Shown here: in pieces, positions 1 through 8,428 of the stretch | Numbering within the stretch: position 1 is the stretch's first letter | Layout of the letters: every line of letters starts with the position of its first letter | NCBI GenBank assembly: GCA_036339375.1 | Contig: JAYZBC010000034.1 | Coordinates: forward strand, 62,001-126,000 | Source: JAYZBC01 sp036339375 | GTDB lineage: Bacteria; Pseudomonadota; Alphaproteobacteria; MPNO01; UBA2964 | DNA length: 64,000 bases | Reading direction: 5' to 3' | Notes under the pieces: model-generated | The model's input: only the letters and a program-made list of their open reading frames with translations | Database searches by the model: none | What the model was told of the DNA's origin: nothing | Translations under genes and position numbers: made by a program

Positions 1-64
1 AATAAATCACACCCTATTGTTTGGATCGGGGACATCTTTTTAAAATTCTTCCGAAAAACAACAA

Positions 65-1678
65 TCAATGATTATCAGTAGTATCCTCTTCTTGGCCTTC
101 TTGTTGTATCAATTCTTCTGATTCGGCCTCTTCTGGAGTTGTTTCACCATCAAACCAATGTGCCCTGGCTGACATTATTATATTGTTTGCTTCTCCCTCT
201 GAAAGTTCAAATTGGCGAAGCAAACCATCTGTAGGGGCACTTAATTCATCCCCAGCAAGGTCTGCTAAGTCTTCTCGGTTTTTGATTCCAGCCTCCCCCA
301 GCGTCACAAGCATGGAGCTAGTTAATCCTTCAACTTCAAGTAAATCATCAGACATGCCAAGCTCAAGACGTCGAGCGGAGTTTTTCTTTTCTTTTTCAGA
401 CAAATAAGCTTCTGCGCGGGTTCGTAACTCTTCCGAAATTTCCTGATCAAACCCCTCAATTGCTAGCAAATCTTCAACCGGGATAAAGGCTACCTCCTCC
501 ACTGAGGAAAAGCCTTCAGTGACCAACAAATGGGCGAGTACATCATCCACTTCAAGTGCATCGATAAACATCTGAGACCGTTGGCGAAACTCTTCCTGTC
601 GTCGGTCAGATTCTTCCTCCTCCGTTAGAATTACTATATCCCAACTTGTCAATTGTGAAGCAAGTCGCACATTTTGCCCACGTCGCCCTATCGCGAGACT
701 AAGTTGATCATCGGCCACGACAACTTCAATCCGATTTGCTTCTTCATCAATCACGACCTTGGCCACTTCGGCAGGAGCCAAAGCATTAACAATAAAGGTC
801 GCTGGATCAGAGGACCATTGGATTATATCTATCTTTTCACCCTGCAGTTCACCTACTACGGCCTGCACACGGCTTCCCCTCATTCCTACGCAAGCACCTA
901 CGGGATCTATACTAGTGTCGCTGGACAAAACAGCAATTTTAGCTCGACTACCCGGATCACGGGCCACCGCTCTTATTTCAATAATGCTGTCATAAATTTC
1001 CGGTACTTCTTGGGTAAAAAGCCCGGCCATAAATTGTGGATGCGTCCGTGACATAAAAATTTGAGGGCCACGCATTTCTTCACGAACGTCATAAATATAT
1101 GCTCGAACACGGTCTCCTGGCCGAAAAGTTTCCCGCGGAATAATTTCATCGCGCCTTAAAACTGCCTCACTCCGTCCAAGATCGACCGTAACATTTCCAA
1201 AATCGGCACGTTTTACTATGCCATTGACTATTTCCCCTACACGGTCTTTGTATTCGTTGTATTGTCGAGACCTTTCAGCCTCACGAACTCGCTGCACAAT
1301 TACTTGTTTTGCGGTTTGAGCAGCAATTCTCCCAAAGTCAATTGAAGGCAGGGGTTCTGACAAAAATTCACCAACCCCAATTTCTGGTTTAATCCGTCGT
1401 GCCTTTTCCAAAGAAATTTGCATTGCTTCATTAATAACTGAATCAGTAACTTCTAGATAACGGAAAAGCTGTATTTCTCCGGTCTTGCGATTGATTAAGG
1501 CACGGACGTCGTTTTCCTGACCGTAGCGAGATCGTGCTGCTTTTTGAATTGCTTGTTCCATTGCATCAATTACTTGTTCCGCTTCTATTCCCTTATCCCG
1601 GGCAACGGCTTCCGCAACCTGCAACAATTCGACCCTATCATAGCCGGAGCCAATAATTACATCGTTTTCCAAATCCAT
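65..1678 (-). CDS. nusA: Transcription termination/antitermination factor NusA
   Basis: NusA binds RNA polymerase and nascent RNA in the cytoplasm, controlling pausing, termination and antitermination. The 537 aa protein shows the N-terminal polymerase-binding domain, an S1 domain (about residues 145-200, with VGEIVNGIVKR), two KH domains (about 225-345, with GACVGMRGSRV and AIGRRGQNVRLA) and a C-terminal part with two helix-hairpin-helix-like acidic repeats (about 370-500), as is usual for alphaproteobacteria. It starts at an ATG one base after the rimP stop, so the two genes are translationally close. In relatives infB follows, which here would lie left of the window. Bases 1-64 downstream hold nothing I recognise. 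The assignment is secure. Confidence 0.97.
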   Translation of the reverse strand: MDLENDVIIGSGYDRVELLQVAEAVARDKGIEAEQVIDAMEQAIQKAARSRYGQENDVRALINRKTGEIQLFRYLEVTDSVINEAMQISLEKARRIKPEIGVGEFLSEPLPSIDFGRIAAQTAKQVIVQRVREAERSRQYNEYKDRVGEIVNGIVKRADFGNVTVDLGRSEAVLRRDEIIPRETFRPGDRVRAYIYDVREEMRGPQIFMSRTHPQFMAGLFTQEVPEIYDSIIEIRAVARDPGSRAKIAVLSSDTSIDPVGACVGMRGSRVQAVVGELQGEKIDIIQWSSDPATFIVNALAPAEVAKVVIDEEANRIEVVVADDQLSLAIGRRGQNVRLASQLTSWDIVILTEEEESDRRQEEFRQRSQMFIDALEVDDVLAHLLVTEGFSSVEEVAFIPVEDLLAIEGFDQEISEELRTRAEAYLSEKEKKNSARRLELGMSDDLLEVEGLTSSMLVTLGEAGIKNREDLADLAGDELSAPTDGLLRQFELSEGEANNIIMSARAHWFDGETTPEEAESEELIQQEGQEEDTTDNH

Positions 1679-1679
1679 T

Positions 1680-2195
1680 TCACTGCTCCATTTGAGCGGT
1701 TAGCGCTGCCTCATAACCGGCCGCTTTAATTAATTCTTCAGTTGGTACAAGAGAGGCATTTCGAACGTTTTCTAAAGCTATAACTATTGATTGACTCCCA
1801 CACTGGAGCCAAACCCTGTGTTTCTCTACACGCAAAATTCGACCATGAAAAGTTTTGGATCCATTTAAAGGAAGCAAAGTTTCTACCTTCACTTCAAAAC
1901 CAGAAAACCTCTGATAGTCAGAAATTCGCACAAGGGGTCTGTCAATTCCAGGGGAGCTGACCTCAAGCATATAACTTCTCTTAAGTGGTTCTTCTATCTC
2001 CAAAATAGCTGAAACAATTTTGTCTACCATTACACAATCATCAAACTTCACTGGACGCCTATCTTGTCTTTCTATCATAATCTGCAAAGTTTGATCCCGC
2101 TGTCCCATAAAACGAACAATTACTAAATCAAAACCTGCGTTTTTGATAGAGGCGGCTACGAGCAGTTCGACAGTTTTTGCTTCGTTATCGTTAAT
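1680..2195 (-). CDS. rimP: Ribosome maturation factor RimP, apparent AUU start
   Basis: RimP is needed for maturation of the 30S ribosomal subunit. The first ATG (2108) would remove the conserved N-terminal helix. The frame continues upstream through residues such as VELLVAASIKNAGFDLVIV, typical of RimP, to a stop at 2199-2201. No ATG, GTG or TTG occurs in that extension. An ATT at 2193-2195 sits 7 nt behind a strong Shine-Dalgarno sequence (GGAAGGA), so I take AUU as the start, giving 171 aa, the usual length. CTG at 2165 is an alternative but has no ribosome-binding site. The gene precedes nusA by one base. The function is secure; the start is inferred. Confidence 0.9.
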   Translation of the reverse strand: MNDNEAKTVELLVAASIKNAGFDLVIVRFMGQRDQTLQIMIERQDRRPVKFDDCVMVDKIVSAILEIEEPLKRSYMLEVSSPGIDRPLVRISDYQRFSGFEVKVETLLPLNGSKTFHGRILRVEKHRVWLQCGSQSIVIALENVRNASLVPTEELIKAAGYEAALTAQMEQ

Positions 2196-2242
2196 ACTTT
2201 AATCCTTCCTTCGAAAAAATTGTACTTTATTTGCCAAGGTAA

Positions 2243-2268
2243 TAAAAAAAGTGGGCCGCTGGCCCACT
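2243..2268 (-). terminator. Rho-independent terminator after trmB
   Basis: On the minus strand an 8 bp stem (AGTGGGCC paired with GGCCCACT, 3 nt loop) at 2250-2268 is followed by a run of seven T. It lies downstream of trmB and upstream of rimP, so it should end the metK-trmB transcript and separate it from rimP-nusA. A second, AT-rich hairpin (GCTATAA paired with TTATAGC, 6 nt loop) lies just upstream at 2302-2321. Confidence 0.85.
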
Positions 2269-2348
2269 CCTAAAAATTAATGCCCGAAACACTAATGGAA
2301 TGCTATAACCATTTTTATAGCTCGAAAATAGGGGTGCCTGCAAGCCCC

Positions 2349-3041
2349 TTAGTATTTTCTCGGTCTACGACGGAAACAAAAAAATGTACTTTTACGACCA
2401 GCATTTTTCGCTTTCGCCTCATATCGAGTTTCTGGCCAATCTAAACTCCTACCTTGCCAATCTTTTGCTTGAAAAGCGGGCCAGTCAAAGTTACCGCTGG
2501 AAAGTACCTGTTGCAAAATAGATTCTTTGTATTCTTGATCATCTGTAGCTATCCTTAGCTCTGCATTATCAGCAAGCAATACTGAAAGTTGATTAATAAC
2601 GGAATTGCTTAAAATTCTTCTTTTTTTATGTCTCGCCTTGGGCCAGGGATCCGGGAATAGAAAAAATGCGCGCGCTATACTAGCACTTGCCATAAGCTGA
2701 ATTAGTATTCGTGCATCATCTCTGAAAATACGTATGTTAGATAGGTTTTTTTTATCCACTTTCGAAAGAAGTCGGCCAACACCATTAAGGTAAGGTTCGC
2801 ACCCTATAAACCCTACCTGTGGGTTCTGTTTTGCTTGCCATACAAGATGTTCTCCTGAACCAAACCCAACTTCGAACCATATTTCATCGAATGGCTCTAA
2901 AAAAAATGACTTGGGATTAATGTTAAAATCTGTTTCAGCAAGTTCTATTTCCACTGATGGCAATAATGTTGCTACCAATTCTTTTTGATAAGCACTCAGA
3001 GGACGTCCCCTTCGCCTGCCATAGAGGATTTTTTTAGCAAT
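2349..3041 (-). CDS. trmB: tRNA (guanine-N7-)-methyltransferase, non-standard start
   Basis: TrmB uses S-adenosylmethionine to make m7G46 in tRNA. Visible motifs are the glycine-rich SAM site (EVGFGSGEHLVWQA), CEPYLNGVGRLL, and the family signature FLFPDPWPKARHKKRR near residue 140, followed by the conserved TDDQEY segment. The first standard start in frame (TTG at 2978) would delete the conserved YGRRRGRPLSAYQKEL block, which is encoded just upstream. That block is reached only from ATT (3041) or CTG (3044), both at the metK stop, giving about 230 aa. Alternatively TTG at 3040, directly after the metK TGA, would be in frame if the A7 tract at 3029-3035 (minus strand) had one more A. It is likely co-transcribed with metK. 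Confidence 0.9.
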   Translation of the reverse strand: MAKKILYGRRRGRPLSAYQKELVATLLPSVEIELAETDFNINPKSFFLEPFDEIWFEVGFGSGEHLVWQAKQNPQVGFIGCEPYLNGVGRLLSKVDKKNLSNIRIFRDDARILIQLMASASIARAFFLFPDPWPKARHKKRRILSNSVINQLSVLLADNAELRIATDDQEYKESILQQVLSSGNFDWPAFQAKDWQGRSLDWPETRYEAKAKNAGRKSTFFCFRRRPRKY

Positions 3042-4210
3042 CAGTGGAAAAAGGCCTTGAGTTCTTTAACTAACTCAGTTTTCTCCCAAGAAAACCCGCC
3101 ATCAATGTCTGGTTCACGGCCAAAGTGCCCATAGGCGGCTGTTCGAGTATAAATTGGTTTATTAAGTTCAAGGTGTTCCCTAATGCCCCTTGGTGAAAGA
3201 TCAAAAATTTCCGGTACCATTTCAGAAAGTTTTTCATCTGGGACTTTTCCTGTACCGTAAGTATTAACAAGAATTGAAAGAGGCTTGGAAATCCCTATCG
3301 CATAGGAAACCTGGATTACACAGCGATCTGCGAGCCCAGCAGCAACAATATTTTTAGCGGCGTAACGTGCAGCGTAGGAGGCTGATCGGTCTACTTTCGT
3401 CGGATCCTTACCGGAAAAAGCACCCCCACCATGTGGGGAGGCACCTCCATATGTGTCAACAATGATTTTGCGACCGGTAAGGCCACAATCTCCATCAGGG
3501 CCACCAATGACAAACCTACCCGTCGGGTTTACGAAAAAATTATCTTCATCACACATCCACCCTTCGGGGAGCACTTTTAGTACATGTGGTCGAACAATTT
3601 CTCGAACTGCTTCATTTGAAAGCTCATCAGAATGCTGCGTGGAAACAACAACTGATGTAGCTTTAACAGGCTTTTCATTTTCGTACAAAAGGGTCACTTG
3701 GCTTTTTGAATCTGGACCAAGGCCAAGCTGTGTTTTCGAATGTCTGGCCTTTGCCAGGGAAAGCAAAATAGCGTGAGAATATTGGATAGGTGCTGGCATT
3801 AATTCCTTAGTTTCATTGCAAGCATATCCAAACATAATACCTTGGTCACCCGCACCTTCGTCTTTGTTACCAGTTGCGTCTACACCTTGAGCAATATCAG
3901 TAGATTGTTGATGAAGGTGTATTTCTACAAGGGCGTGCTTCCAGTGGAATCCTTCTTGTTCATATCCAATATCTTTAATTGTGGTTCGAACAACATCTTC
4001 AAGTAAGTCTTTTGTAATTGAACCTGGGCCACGAACCTCACCCCCAAGAACCACACGGTTGGTGGTACAAAGTGTCTCACAGGCTACTCTCGACATCGGA
4101 TCAGCAGCCATGTAAGTATCAAGTACAGCATCTGAAATTCTATCTGATACTTTATCTGGGTGACCTTCGGAGACGGATTCGCTGGTAAATGAATAGCTGC
4201 GCTTTAGCAA
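3041..4210 (-). CDS. metK: S-adenosylmethionine synthetase
   Basis: MetK makes S-adenosylmethionine from methionine and ATP. The sequence has the family landmarks: SESVSEGHPDKVSDRISDAV near the N-terminus, the GAGDQGIMFGYA motif near residue 105, and the glycine-rich P-loop-like GGGAFSGKDPTKVDRSA near residue 245. An upstream in-frame start at 4255 exists, but the TTG at 4210 lies 7 nt behind AGGAG and yields the conventional N-terminus LKRSYSFTSESV and 389 aa, close to the family length. trmB follows immediately and uses the product. A promoter and a structured leader precede the gene. Confidence 0.96.
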   Translation of the reverse strand: MLKRSYSFTSESVSEGHPDKVSDRISDAVLDTYMAADPMSRVACETLCTTNRVVLGGEVRGPGSITKDLLEDVVRTTIKDIGYEQEGFHWKHALVEIHLHQQSTDIAQGVDATGNKDEGAGDQGIMFGYACNETKELMPAPIQYSHAILLSLAKARHSKTQLGLGPDSKSQVTLLYENEKPVKATSVVVSTQHSDELSNEAVREIVRPHVLKVLPEGWMCDEDNFFVNPTGRFVIGGPDGDCGLTGRKIIVDTYGGASPHGGGAFSGKDPTKVDRSASYAARYAAKNIVAAGLADRCVIQVSYAIGISKPLSILVNTYGTGKVPDEKLSEMVPEIFDLSPRGIREHLELNKPIYTRTAAYGHFGREPDIDGGFSWEKTELVKELKAFFH

Positions 4211-4339
4211 TTTTGTTCTCCTAAATTTTCCAGCCAAATTATGACTTCTACCCAAAGGTTTTATTAATATAAAGTAAGAACTAACCCTTGGTGTTTTATG
4301 AGGGATAGACCCTCGAATTTCGCTTAAGACATTATATCA
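4211..4339 (-). promoter_or_regulatory. metK promoter and structured 5' leader
   Basis: On the minus strand an extended -10 element (TGATATAAT, 4331-4339) predicts a start near 4324 and a leader of about 114 nt before the TTG start of metK. The leader contains hairpin 1 at 4300-4314 (GAGGG-TCTAT-CCCTC, 5 bp) and hairpin 2 at 4252-4291 (9 bp stem CCAAGGGTT with AACCTTTGG, one G-U pair, 22 nt loop). The four loop-1 bases TCTA could also pair with TAGA (4246-4249), just 3' of hairpin 2. I could not match it by eye to the SAM-II or SAM/SAH riboswitch consensus. It may be a metK control element, but that is inference. Confidence 0.45.
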
Positions 4340-4381
4340 GTTGAGTTAGGTTTATTAAAAGTGAAACAGAAAAATATAGTT

Positions 4382-5947
4382 TCAAAAACTTTTATGCCTT
4401 TTGAAAATAAAAATCAAAGCTAGGGTTAAAAATAAAATTACTATTACAGGTGTCTCGCCAAATTGAACAAAAAAAGGTTTATTGCTATTGGGTTTTGGTA
4501 AATTAAAATCAATAAACCCTTCTTCATTTAACCCTAACTTTTTGATTACACGTCCGTACCCGTCAAAAATTCCTGAAATCCCCGTGTTTGCCACTCGAAC
4601 CAAAGGCAAGCCTTCTTCTATAGCTCTAACTTTTGCCATAGCAAAATGTTGATAAGGGCCGGAACTATTACCAAACCAAGAATCGTTAGTTAAATTTAAA
4701 ATCCATTTTGGGGAGGGGTGGATTTTCATAATTATATTTGAAAAAATTACCTCATAACAAATAAGAGGGCTAAACGGTGGTAGTTTTTCAAGTTTTACAG
4801 TACTTGGACCTCGGCCCGTTGCAAAATTTGTGGGTCCAGGTATAAATTTTTGTAGCCCAAAAAACTCTACTAAAGGAACATATTCTCCAAATGGTACAAG
4901 ACGATGCTTATCATAGGTGGCTATTATTTTGGCCTTATGATTTATCACAAACAAGCTATTCCAGATTTTATGAGTTTGAAGACGATCAACCGTCGTTCTT
5001 AAAGAACCACTTATCAGAAAGCTTTTGCCCTGCAAAATTGAGGCCATATTGCGACGTCGTTTAATGTCCCGTTCAGGAAAAAAAGGTACAGCAGTTTCAG
5101 GCCAAATAACCAACTCCGGGGAGTTATGATTGTTTAGTTTTGAAAGGGTTATAAGTTTTGCTAAATGCTCATCGACAAGCTCAGGTTTCCATTTTAACCG
5201 TTGAGGTATATTGGGTTGCACCGCACGAAACAAAAACTCAGAGGCATTTAGTGAAGTGTTAGGTGCGTACGCAAGTCTTATAAAGCCACTCAAAAACAAA
5301 AAACCCATTAACATCATTGCTGTTGTAAAAATTCCCCTCCTATTTCTGATAGTCTTATATGCAAGAATTGAAGGTACTGCAGCAAACAACACAGTAAAGA
5401 ATCCCAAGCCTAAAACGCCAAAAACCGAAATTGCCTGCATGCTGAAATCTGAAAATGCCCATACCGTTCCGATTGGGTTCCAGGGAAACCCCGTAAACAG
5501 AAATCCGCGGAGCCATTCAAACAAGGACCAGGTAACCGCCATTGTTAAAACACGCCAGGCCAAATTTCCAACACAATAAGTTATTAGCACCCCAAAACCA
5601 ATGTATAGTCCCAGAATCGCTGGGATACCTAAAGCTGAAAAGGGTATTAACCAAGCAAACTGTAAATCCACAAAAAGAGAAATAGAAATCCAGTACAATC
5701 CTGCCCCAAAATGGCCAAACCCAAACCACCACCCTTCAAGAAAGGCTGTTTTTCGGGTTTGAGCTCCACTAATCAACCAAAGAAGGCCAGAAAAAGATAA
5801 AAAGAGAAAGGGAACAGCGTGTACCGGCGGTAAACCGGCCGCACTGATGATCCCTAAACCAAACGAAGTAAAGCCACGGCGCCAACCGGTCAGCTCTCTA
5901 GTCGTACGGGCTAAATAAACAAAAAACGTTTCTACACAACAAAACAA
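4382..5947 (-). CDS. lnt: Apolipoprotein N-acyltransferase
   Basis: Lnt adds the third acyl chain to the N-terminal cysteine of lipoproteins in the inner membrane. About 521 aa with several hydrophobic segments in the first 215 residues, then a periplasmic nitrilase-like domain showing the catalytic Glu (VIWPETAVPFF), Lys (YDKHRLVPFGEY) and Cys (LICYEVIF), and a C-terminal membrane helix. The called TTG start (5947) has no clear ribosome-binding site, so the real start may lie slightly downstream. It follows corC by 6 bp, as in many alphaproteobacteria. An Xre-type regulator gene often found between lnt and metK is not present. Confidence 0.95.
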   Translation of the reverse strand: MFCCVETFFVYLARTTRELTGWRRGFTSFGLGIISAAGLPPVHAVPFLFLSFSGLLWLISGAQTRKTAFLEGWWFGFGHFGAGLYWISISLFVDLQFAWLIPFSALGIPAILGLYIGFGVLITYCVGNLAWRVLTMAVTWSLFEWLRGFLFTGFPWNPIGTVWAFSDFSMQAISVFGVLGLGFFTVLFAAVPSILAYKTIRNRRGIFTTAMMLMGFLFLSGFIRLAYAPNTSLNASEFLFRAVQPNIPQRLKWKPELVDEHLAKLITLSKLNNHNSPELVIWPETAVPFFPERDIKRRRNMASILQGKSFLISGSLRTTVDRLQTHKIWNSLFVINHKAKIIATYDKHRLVPFGEYVPLVEFFGLQKFIPGPTNFATGRGPSTVKLEKLPPFSPLICYEVIFSNIIMKIHPSPKWILNLTNDSWFGNSSGPYQHFAMAKVRAIEEGLPLVRVANTGISGIFDGYGRVIKKLGLNEEGFIDFNLPKPNSNKPFFVQFGETPVIVILFLTLALIFIFKRHKSF

Positions 5948-5953
5948 AAGTGA

Positions 5954-6868
5954 TTATTCACTAGACGATGTCAAATTGGGTGGAGAAAAAATACGCATCC
6001 GCCGGATACGTCTTGGATCTGCTTCTACTATTTCAAACTCTATACCAGATTGGTGCCTTACAACTTCGCCAGTAACCGGCACTCGACCAGCTAAAAATGT
6101 GACAAACCCGCCCAGTGTATCAAAATCTTCCTCTCTTTCTTCCGAACTTAAAACTTCACCCACATTATCTTCAAACTCTTTTATTGATACACGAGCGTCA
6201 GCCTCCATTTTTCCATCCAGAGGGTTAGTCAACAGGGGTTTTTCATCTTCATCATGTTCATCTTCTATTTCTCCTACAATTTCTTCAACTAAATCTTCAA
6301 TGGTGACCATACCGTCAACACCACCAAATTCGTCTATAACCAACGCTAGATGTCGCCGACTGACCCGCATTTGGAGTAGTAGTTCAAGGATGGGCATTGA
6401 GGGAGCAACAAACAAAACAGAGTGCGCTATTCTTCTAAGATTTACTTTTTCTTCAGAGTTCCAACAAGCCAAAACATCCTTGATATGCACCATTCCTATA
6501 ATGTTATCTAAAGTTTCTTCGTAAACTGGAATACGTGAATGCGCCTTTTCGCTCATGATTCTCACTAGTTCCGAAAGAGAAATTTCTGAATGTACTGCTA
6601 TGATGTCTGCACGGGGAACCATAACGTCATACACCGTCAAAACATGCAGGTGAAGAATATTTCGTAAGAGGGCAATTTCGTTCTTTGGAGCAGGTGGTTC
6701 TCCTATTTCTTCCTGCTCAATAAGCTCTTCTAGGGTATCACGAAGGTCTACATCATTGCGTGCTTTAAAGACTTTTCTTACCCATGCCCAAACCTTCCGG
6801 TTAATTTTACGGTCCCCATTTGCACTTATCCCCCCTTTCGAAACTGAATTGTCGGCGAAATCTTTCAT
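5954..6868 (-). CDS. corC: CorC/HlyC-family CBS-domain protein
   Basis: This 304 aa protein has a pair of CBS domains (about residues 75-205, with VMVPRADIIAV and the acidic stretch DEFGGVDGMVTIEDLVEEIVGEIEDE kept short of membrane segments) followed by a CorC_HlyC transporter-associated domain (about 220-300). It lacks the N-terminal DUF21 membrane domain, matching the short CorC form linked to magnesium and cobalt efflux or adenine-nucleotide sensing. It lies between ybeY and lnt, the conserved order ybeY-corC-lnt. Family assignment is firm; the exact role is inferred. Confidence 0.92.
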   Translation of the reverse strand: MKDFADNSVSKGGISANGDRKINRKVWAWVRKVFKARNDVDLRDTLEELIEQEEIGEPPAPKNEIALLRNILHLHVLTVYDVMVPRADIIAVHSEISLSELVRIMSEKAHSRIPVYEETLDNIIGMVHIKDVLACWNSEEKVNLRRIAHSVLFVAPSMPILELLLQMRVSRRHLALVIDEFGGVDGMVTIEDLVEEIVGEIEDEHDEDEKPLLTNPLDGKMEADARVSIKEFEDNVGEVLSSEEREEDFDTLGGFVTFLAGRVPVTGEVVRHQSGIEFEIVEADPRRIRRMRIFSPPNLTSSSE

Positions 6869-6883
6869 TACAACCCCAATTTT

Positions 6884-7390
6884 TTAATATTTTGTGTTTG
6901 AATAAGGGTTACCTATACCCATTCGTGCTAATGCAAAAATCTCTTTTGTTTCCATCAAGTCCGCTTCATTTTCGCTGCAATGATCGTGACCGAAAAGGTG
7001 AAGCGCACCATGTACAATCAAATGTGCTAAGTGATCCCTAATTGACCTTCCTGTCGAAACTGCCTCTTTTTTTGTGGTGCCAAAAGCAACAACAATATCA
7101 CCAATCAATTGGATACCGGTTTCCGAGCACAAATTTTCACAAGGAAAGGCCAACACGTTCGTTTTCTGGTCTTTAGCACGCCAAATTTTATTTAAGTTTT
7201 GAACAAAGTTATCATCAGCAAGAACGATACTTACTTCACAGGGCAATTTTGCCATTTCTACTTCATTTAAGGTTGCTAAAACAGCAGATGAACATAATTG
7301 TCTAACATCAAATTTTACCATCTCCCAAGCTTTACAATTAACTTCAACCAGCACCCTAGTATCATGGTATTCCAAATTTTCGTGGCTCAT
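6884..7390 (-). CDS. ybeY: Endoribonuclease YbeY
   Basis: YbeY is a metal-dependent endoribonuclease acting in 16S rRNA 3'-end maturation and ribosome quality control. The 168 aa protein carries the signature HLIVHGALHLFGHDH (about residues 127-141), whose three histidines bind zinc. LADDNFVQNLNKIWRAKDQKTNVLAFP near residue 57 is also typical, though quoted here only as a landmark region. It lies between phoH and corC with 15-24 bp gaps, the standard alphaproteobacterial cluster, so it is probably in one operon with miaB and phoH. Confidence 0.95.
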   Translation of the reverse strand: MSHENLEYHDTRVLVEVNCKAWEMVKFDVRQLCSSAVLATLNEVEMAKLPCEVSIVLADDNFVQNLNKIWRAKDQKTNVLAFPCENLCSETGIQLIGDIVVAFGTTKKEAVSTGRSIRDHLAHLIVHGALHLFGHDHCSENEADLMETKEIFALARMGIGNPYSNTKY

Positions 7391-7414
7391 GACTTTTTCA
7401 AGAATCAGTTTTAA

Positions 7415-8428
7415 TTAATTTTTTTCATTTATATCGTATGCTTGCACAATTTGAGTAACGAGTTTATGTCGGAGGACATCCGCATTAGTGAATTTGACTA
7501 CACTAACATCCTTGATTTGCCCAAGAAGCTTAACGGCATGGGCAAGGCCAGAAACCGCTCCCCTTGGCAAATCTACCTGACTTGGATCTCCCGTAATGGC
7601 CATTCTTGAACCTTCTCCAAGGCGCGTTAAGAACATCTTCATTTGTATCTTTGTTGCATTTTGGGCTTCATCAAGAATTACAAAAGCGTGAGACAACGTC
7701 CGCCCTCTCATAAAGGCTAAAGGTACTACTTCTATCTCCCCTGAATTAAGGCGTTTTGCCACCTGATCCGCAGGAAGTATATCGTATAATGCGTCATATA
7801 AAGGTGCTAAATATGGATCAATCTTTTCTTGCAAACTACCTGGAAGAAACCCCAAATGTTCGCCAGCCTCTACAGCAGGACGGGAGAGTATTATACGATC
7901 GACCTGGCCTGAAATTAACTTCTGTGCCGCAGTAGCTACCGCTAAATAGGTTTTGCCGGTACCTGCCGGACCAATACCAAATACCATCTGCATGGTAGCC
8001 AGTGCCTTTATATAAGTAACTTGACAAGGTGAACGACCCGTCAAATGACGTTTCGGAGTCCGTATTGAAATTTCTTGGCTTTTCCCGGAGGCGGCATCCT
8101 CATTAATGTTCCGTGCCTCTCCTGCCATCCGAATGGCAGCATCCACTTCAGCTACATCAACGGGTAAATTATTTTCAAGTCTTTTATAAAGTTCTTTTAA
8201 AGCCCCTGCTGCAAATTTTTTTTCTGGAAAAGAACCTTTTAAGGATACAATATTTCCTCTGGAAGAAATATGAATATTTAAAATTTGTTCTATCCTGGCT
8301 AAATGACGGTCGTGTTCACCAAACAATATGGGCAAAAGCTTATTGTCCGGGAAACTTACTACCAGCGGCTCATCTTCCGTAGTTTCTAAAGCCGTTGAAA
8401 CACCGCCAGAACTTTGTTTTCTGCTCAA
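7415..8428 (-). CDS. phoH: PhoH-like ATPase
   Basis: A cytosolic P-loop ATPase of the PhoH family, thought to act in RNA metabolism together with YbeY. The 337 aa sequence has the Walker A motif GPAGTGKTYLA (about residues 155-165) and a Walker B/DEAQ motif (VILDEAQNAT, about 250), followed by ITGDPSQVDLPRG. The TTG start overlaps the miaB stop (TTGA), indicating translational coupling. The order miaB-phoH-ybeY-corC-lnt is strongly conserved in alphaproteobacteria. Confidence 0.95.
   Translation of the reverse strand: MSRKQSSGGVSTALETTEDEPLVVSFPDNKLLPILFGEHDRHLARIEQILNIHISSRGNIVSLKGSFPEKKFAAGALKELYKRLENNLPVDVAEVDAAIRMAGEARNINEDAASGKSQEISIRTPKRHLTGRSPCQVTYIKALATMQMVFGIGPAGTGKTYLAVATAAQKLISGQVDRIILSRPAVEAGEHLGFLPGSLQEKIDPYLAPLYDALYDILPADQVAKRLNSGEIEVVPLAFMRGRTLSHAFVILDEAQNATKIQMKMFLTRLGEGSRMAITGDPSQVDLPRGAVSGLAHAVKLLGQIKDVSVVKFTNADVLRHKLVTQIVQAYDINEKN

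Noticed and set aside
674..1051. Open frame antisense to nusA
   Set aside because: Lies fully inside a secure gene on the other strand, with no recognisable motif; same for most other long antisense frames (for example 55117-55761, 5976-6524, 12472-12816).
4211..4339. metK leader as a SAM-II or SAM/SAH riboswitch
   Set aside because: Only general features agree. The loop of hairpin 1 is too short for SAM-II and the conserved core bases are not recognisable by eye, so I report it as an unclassified structured leader.
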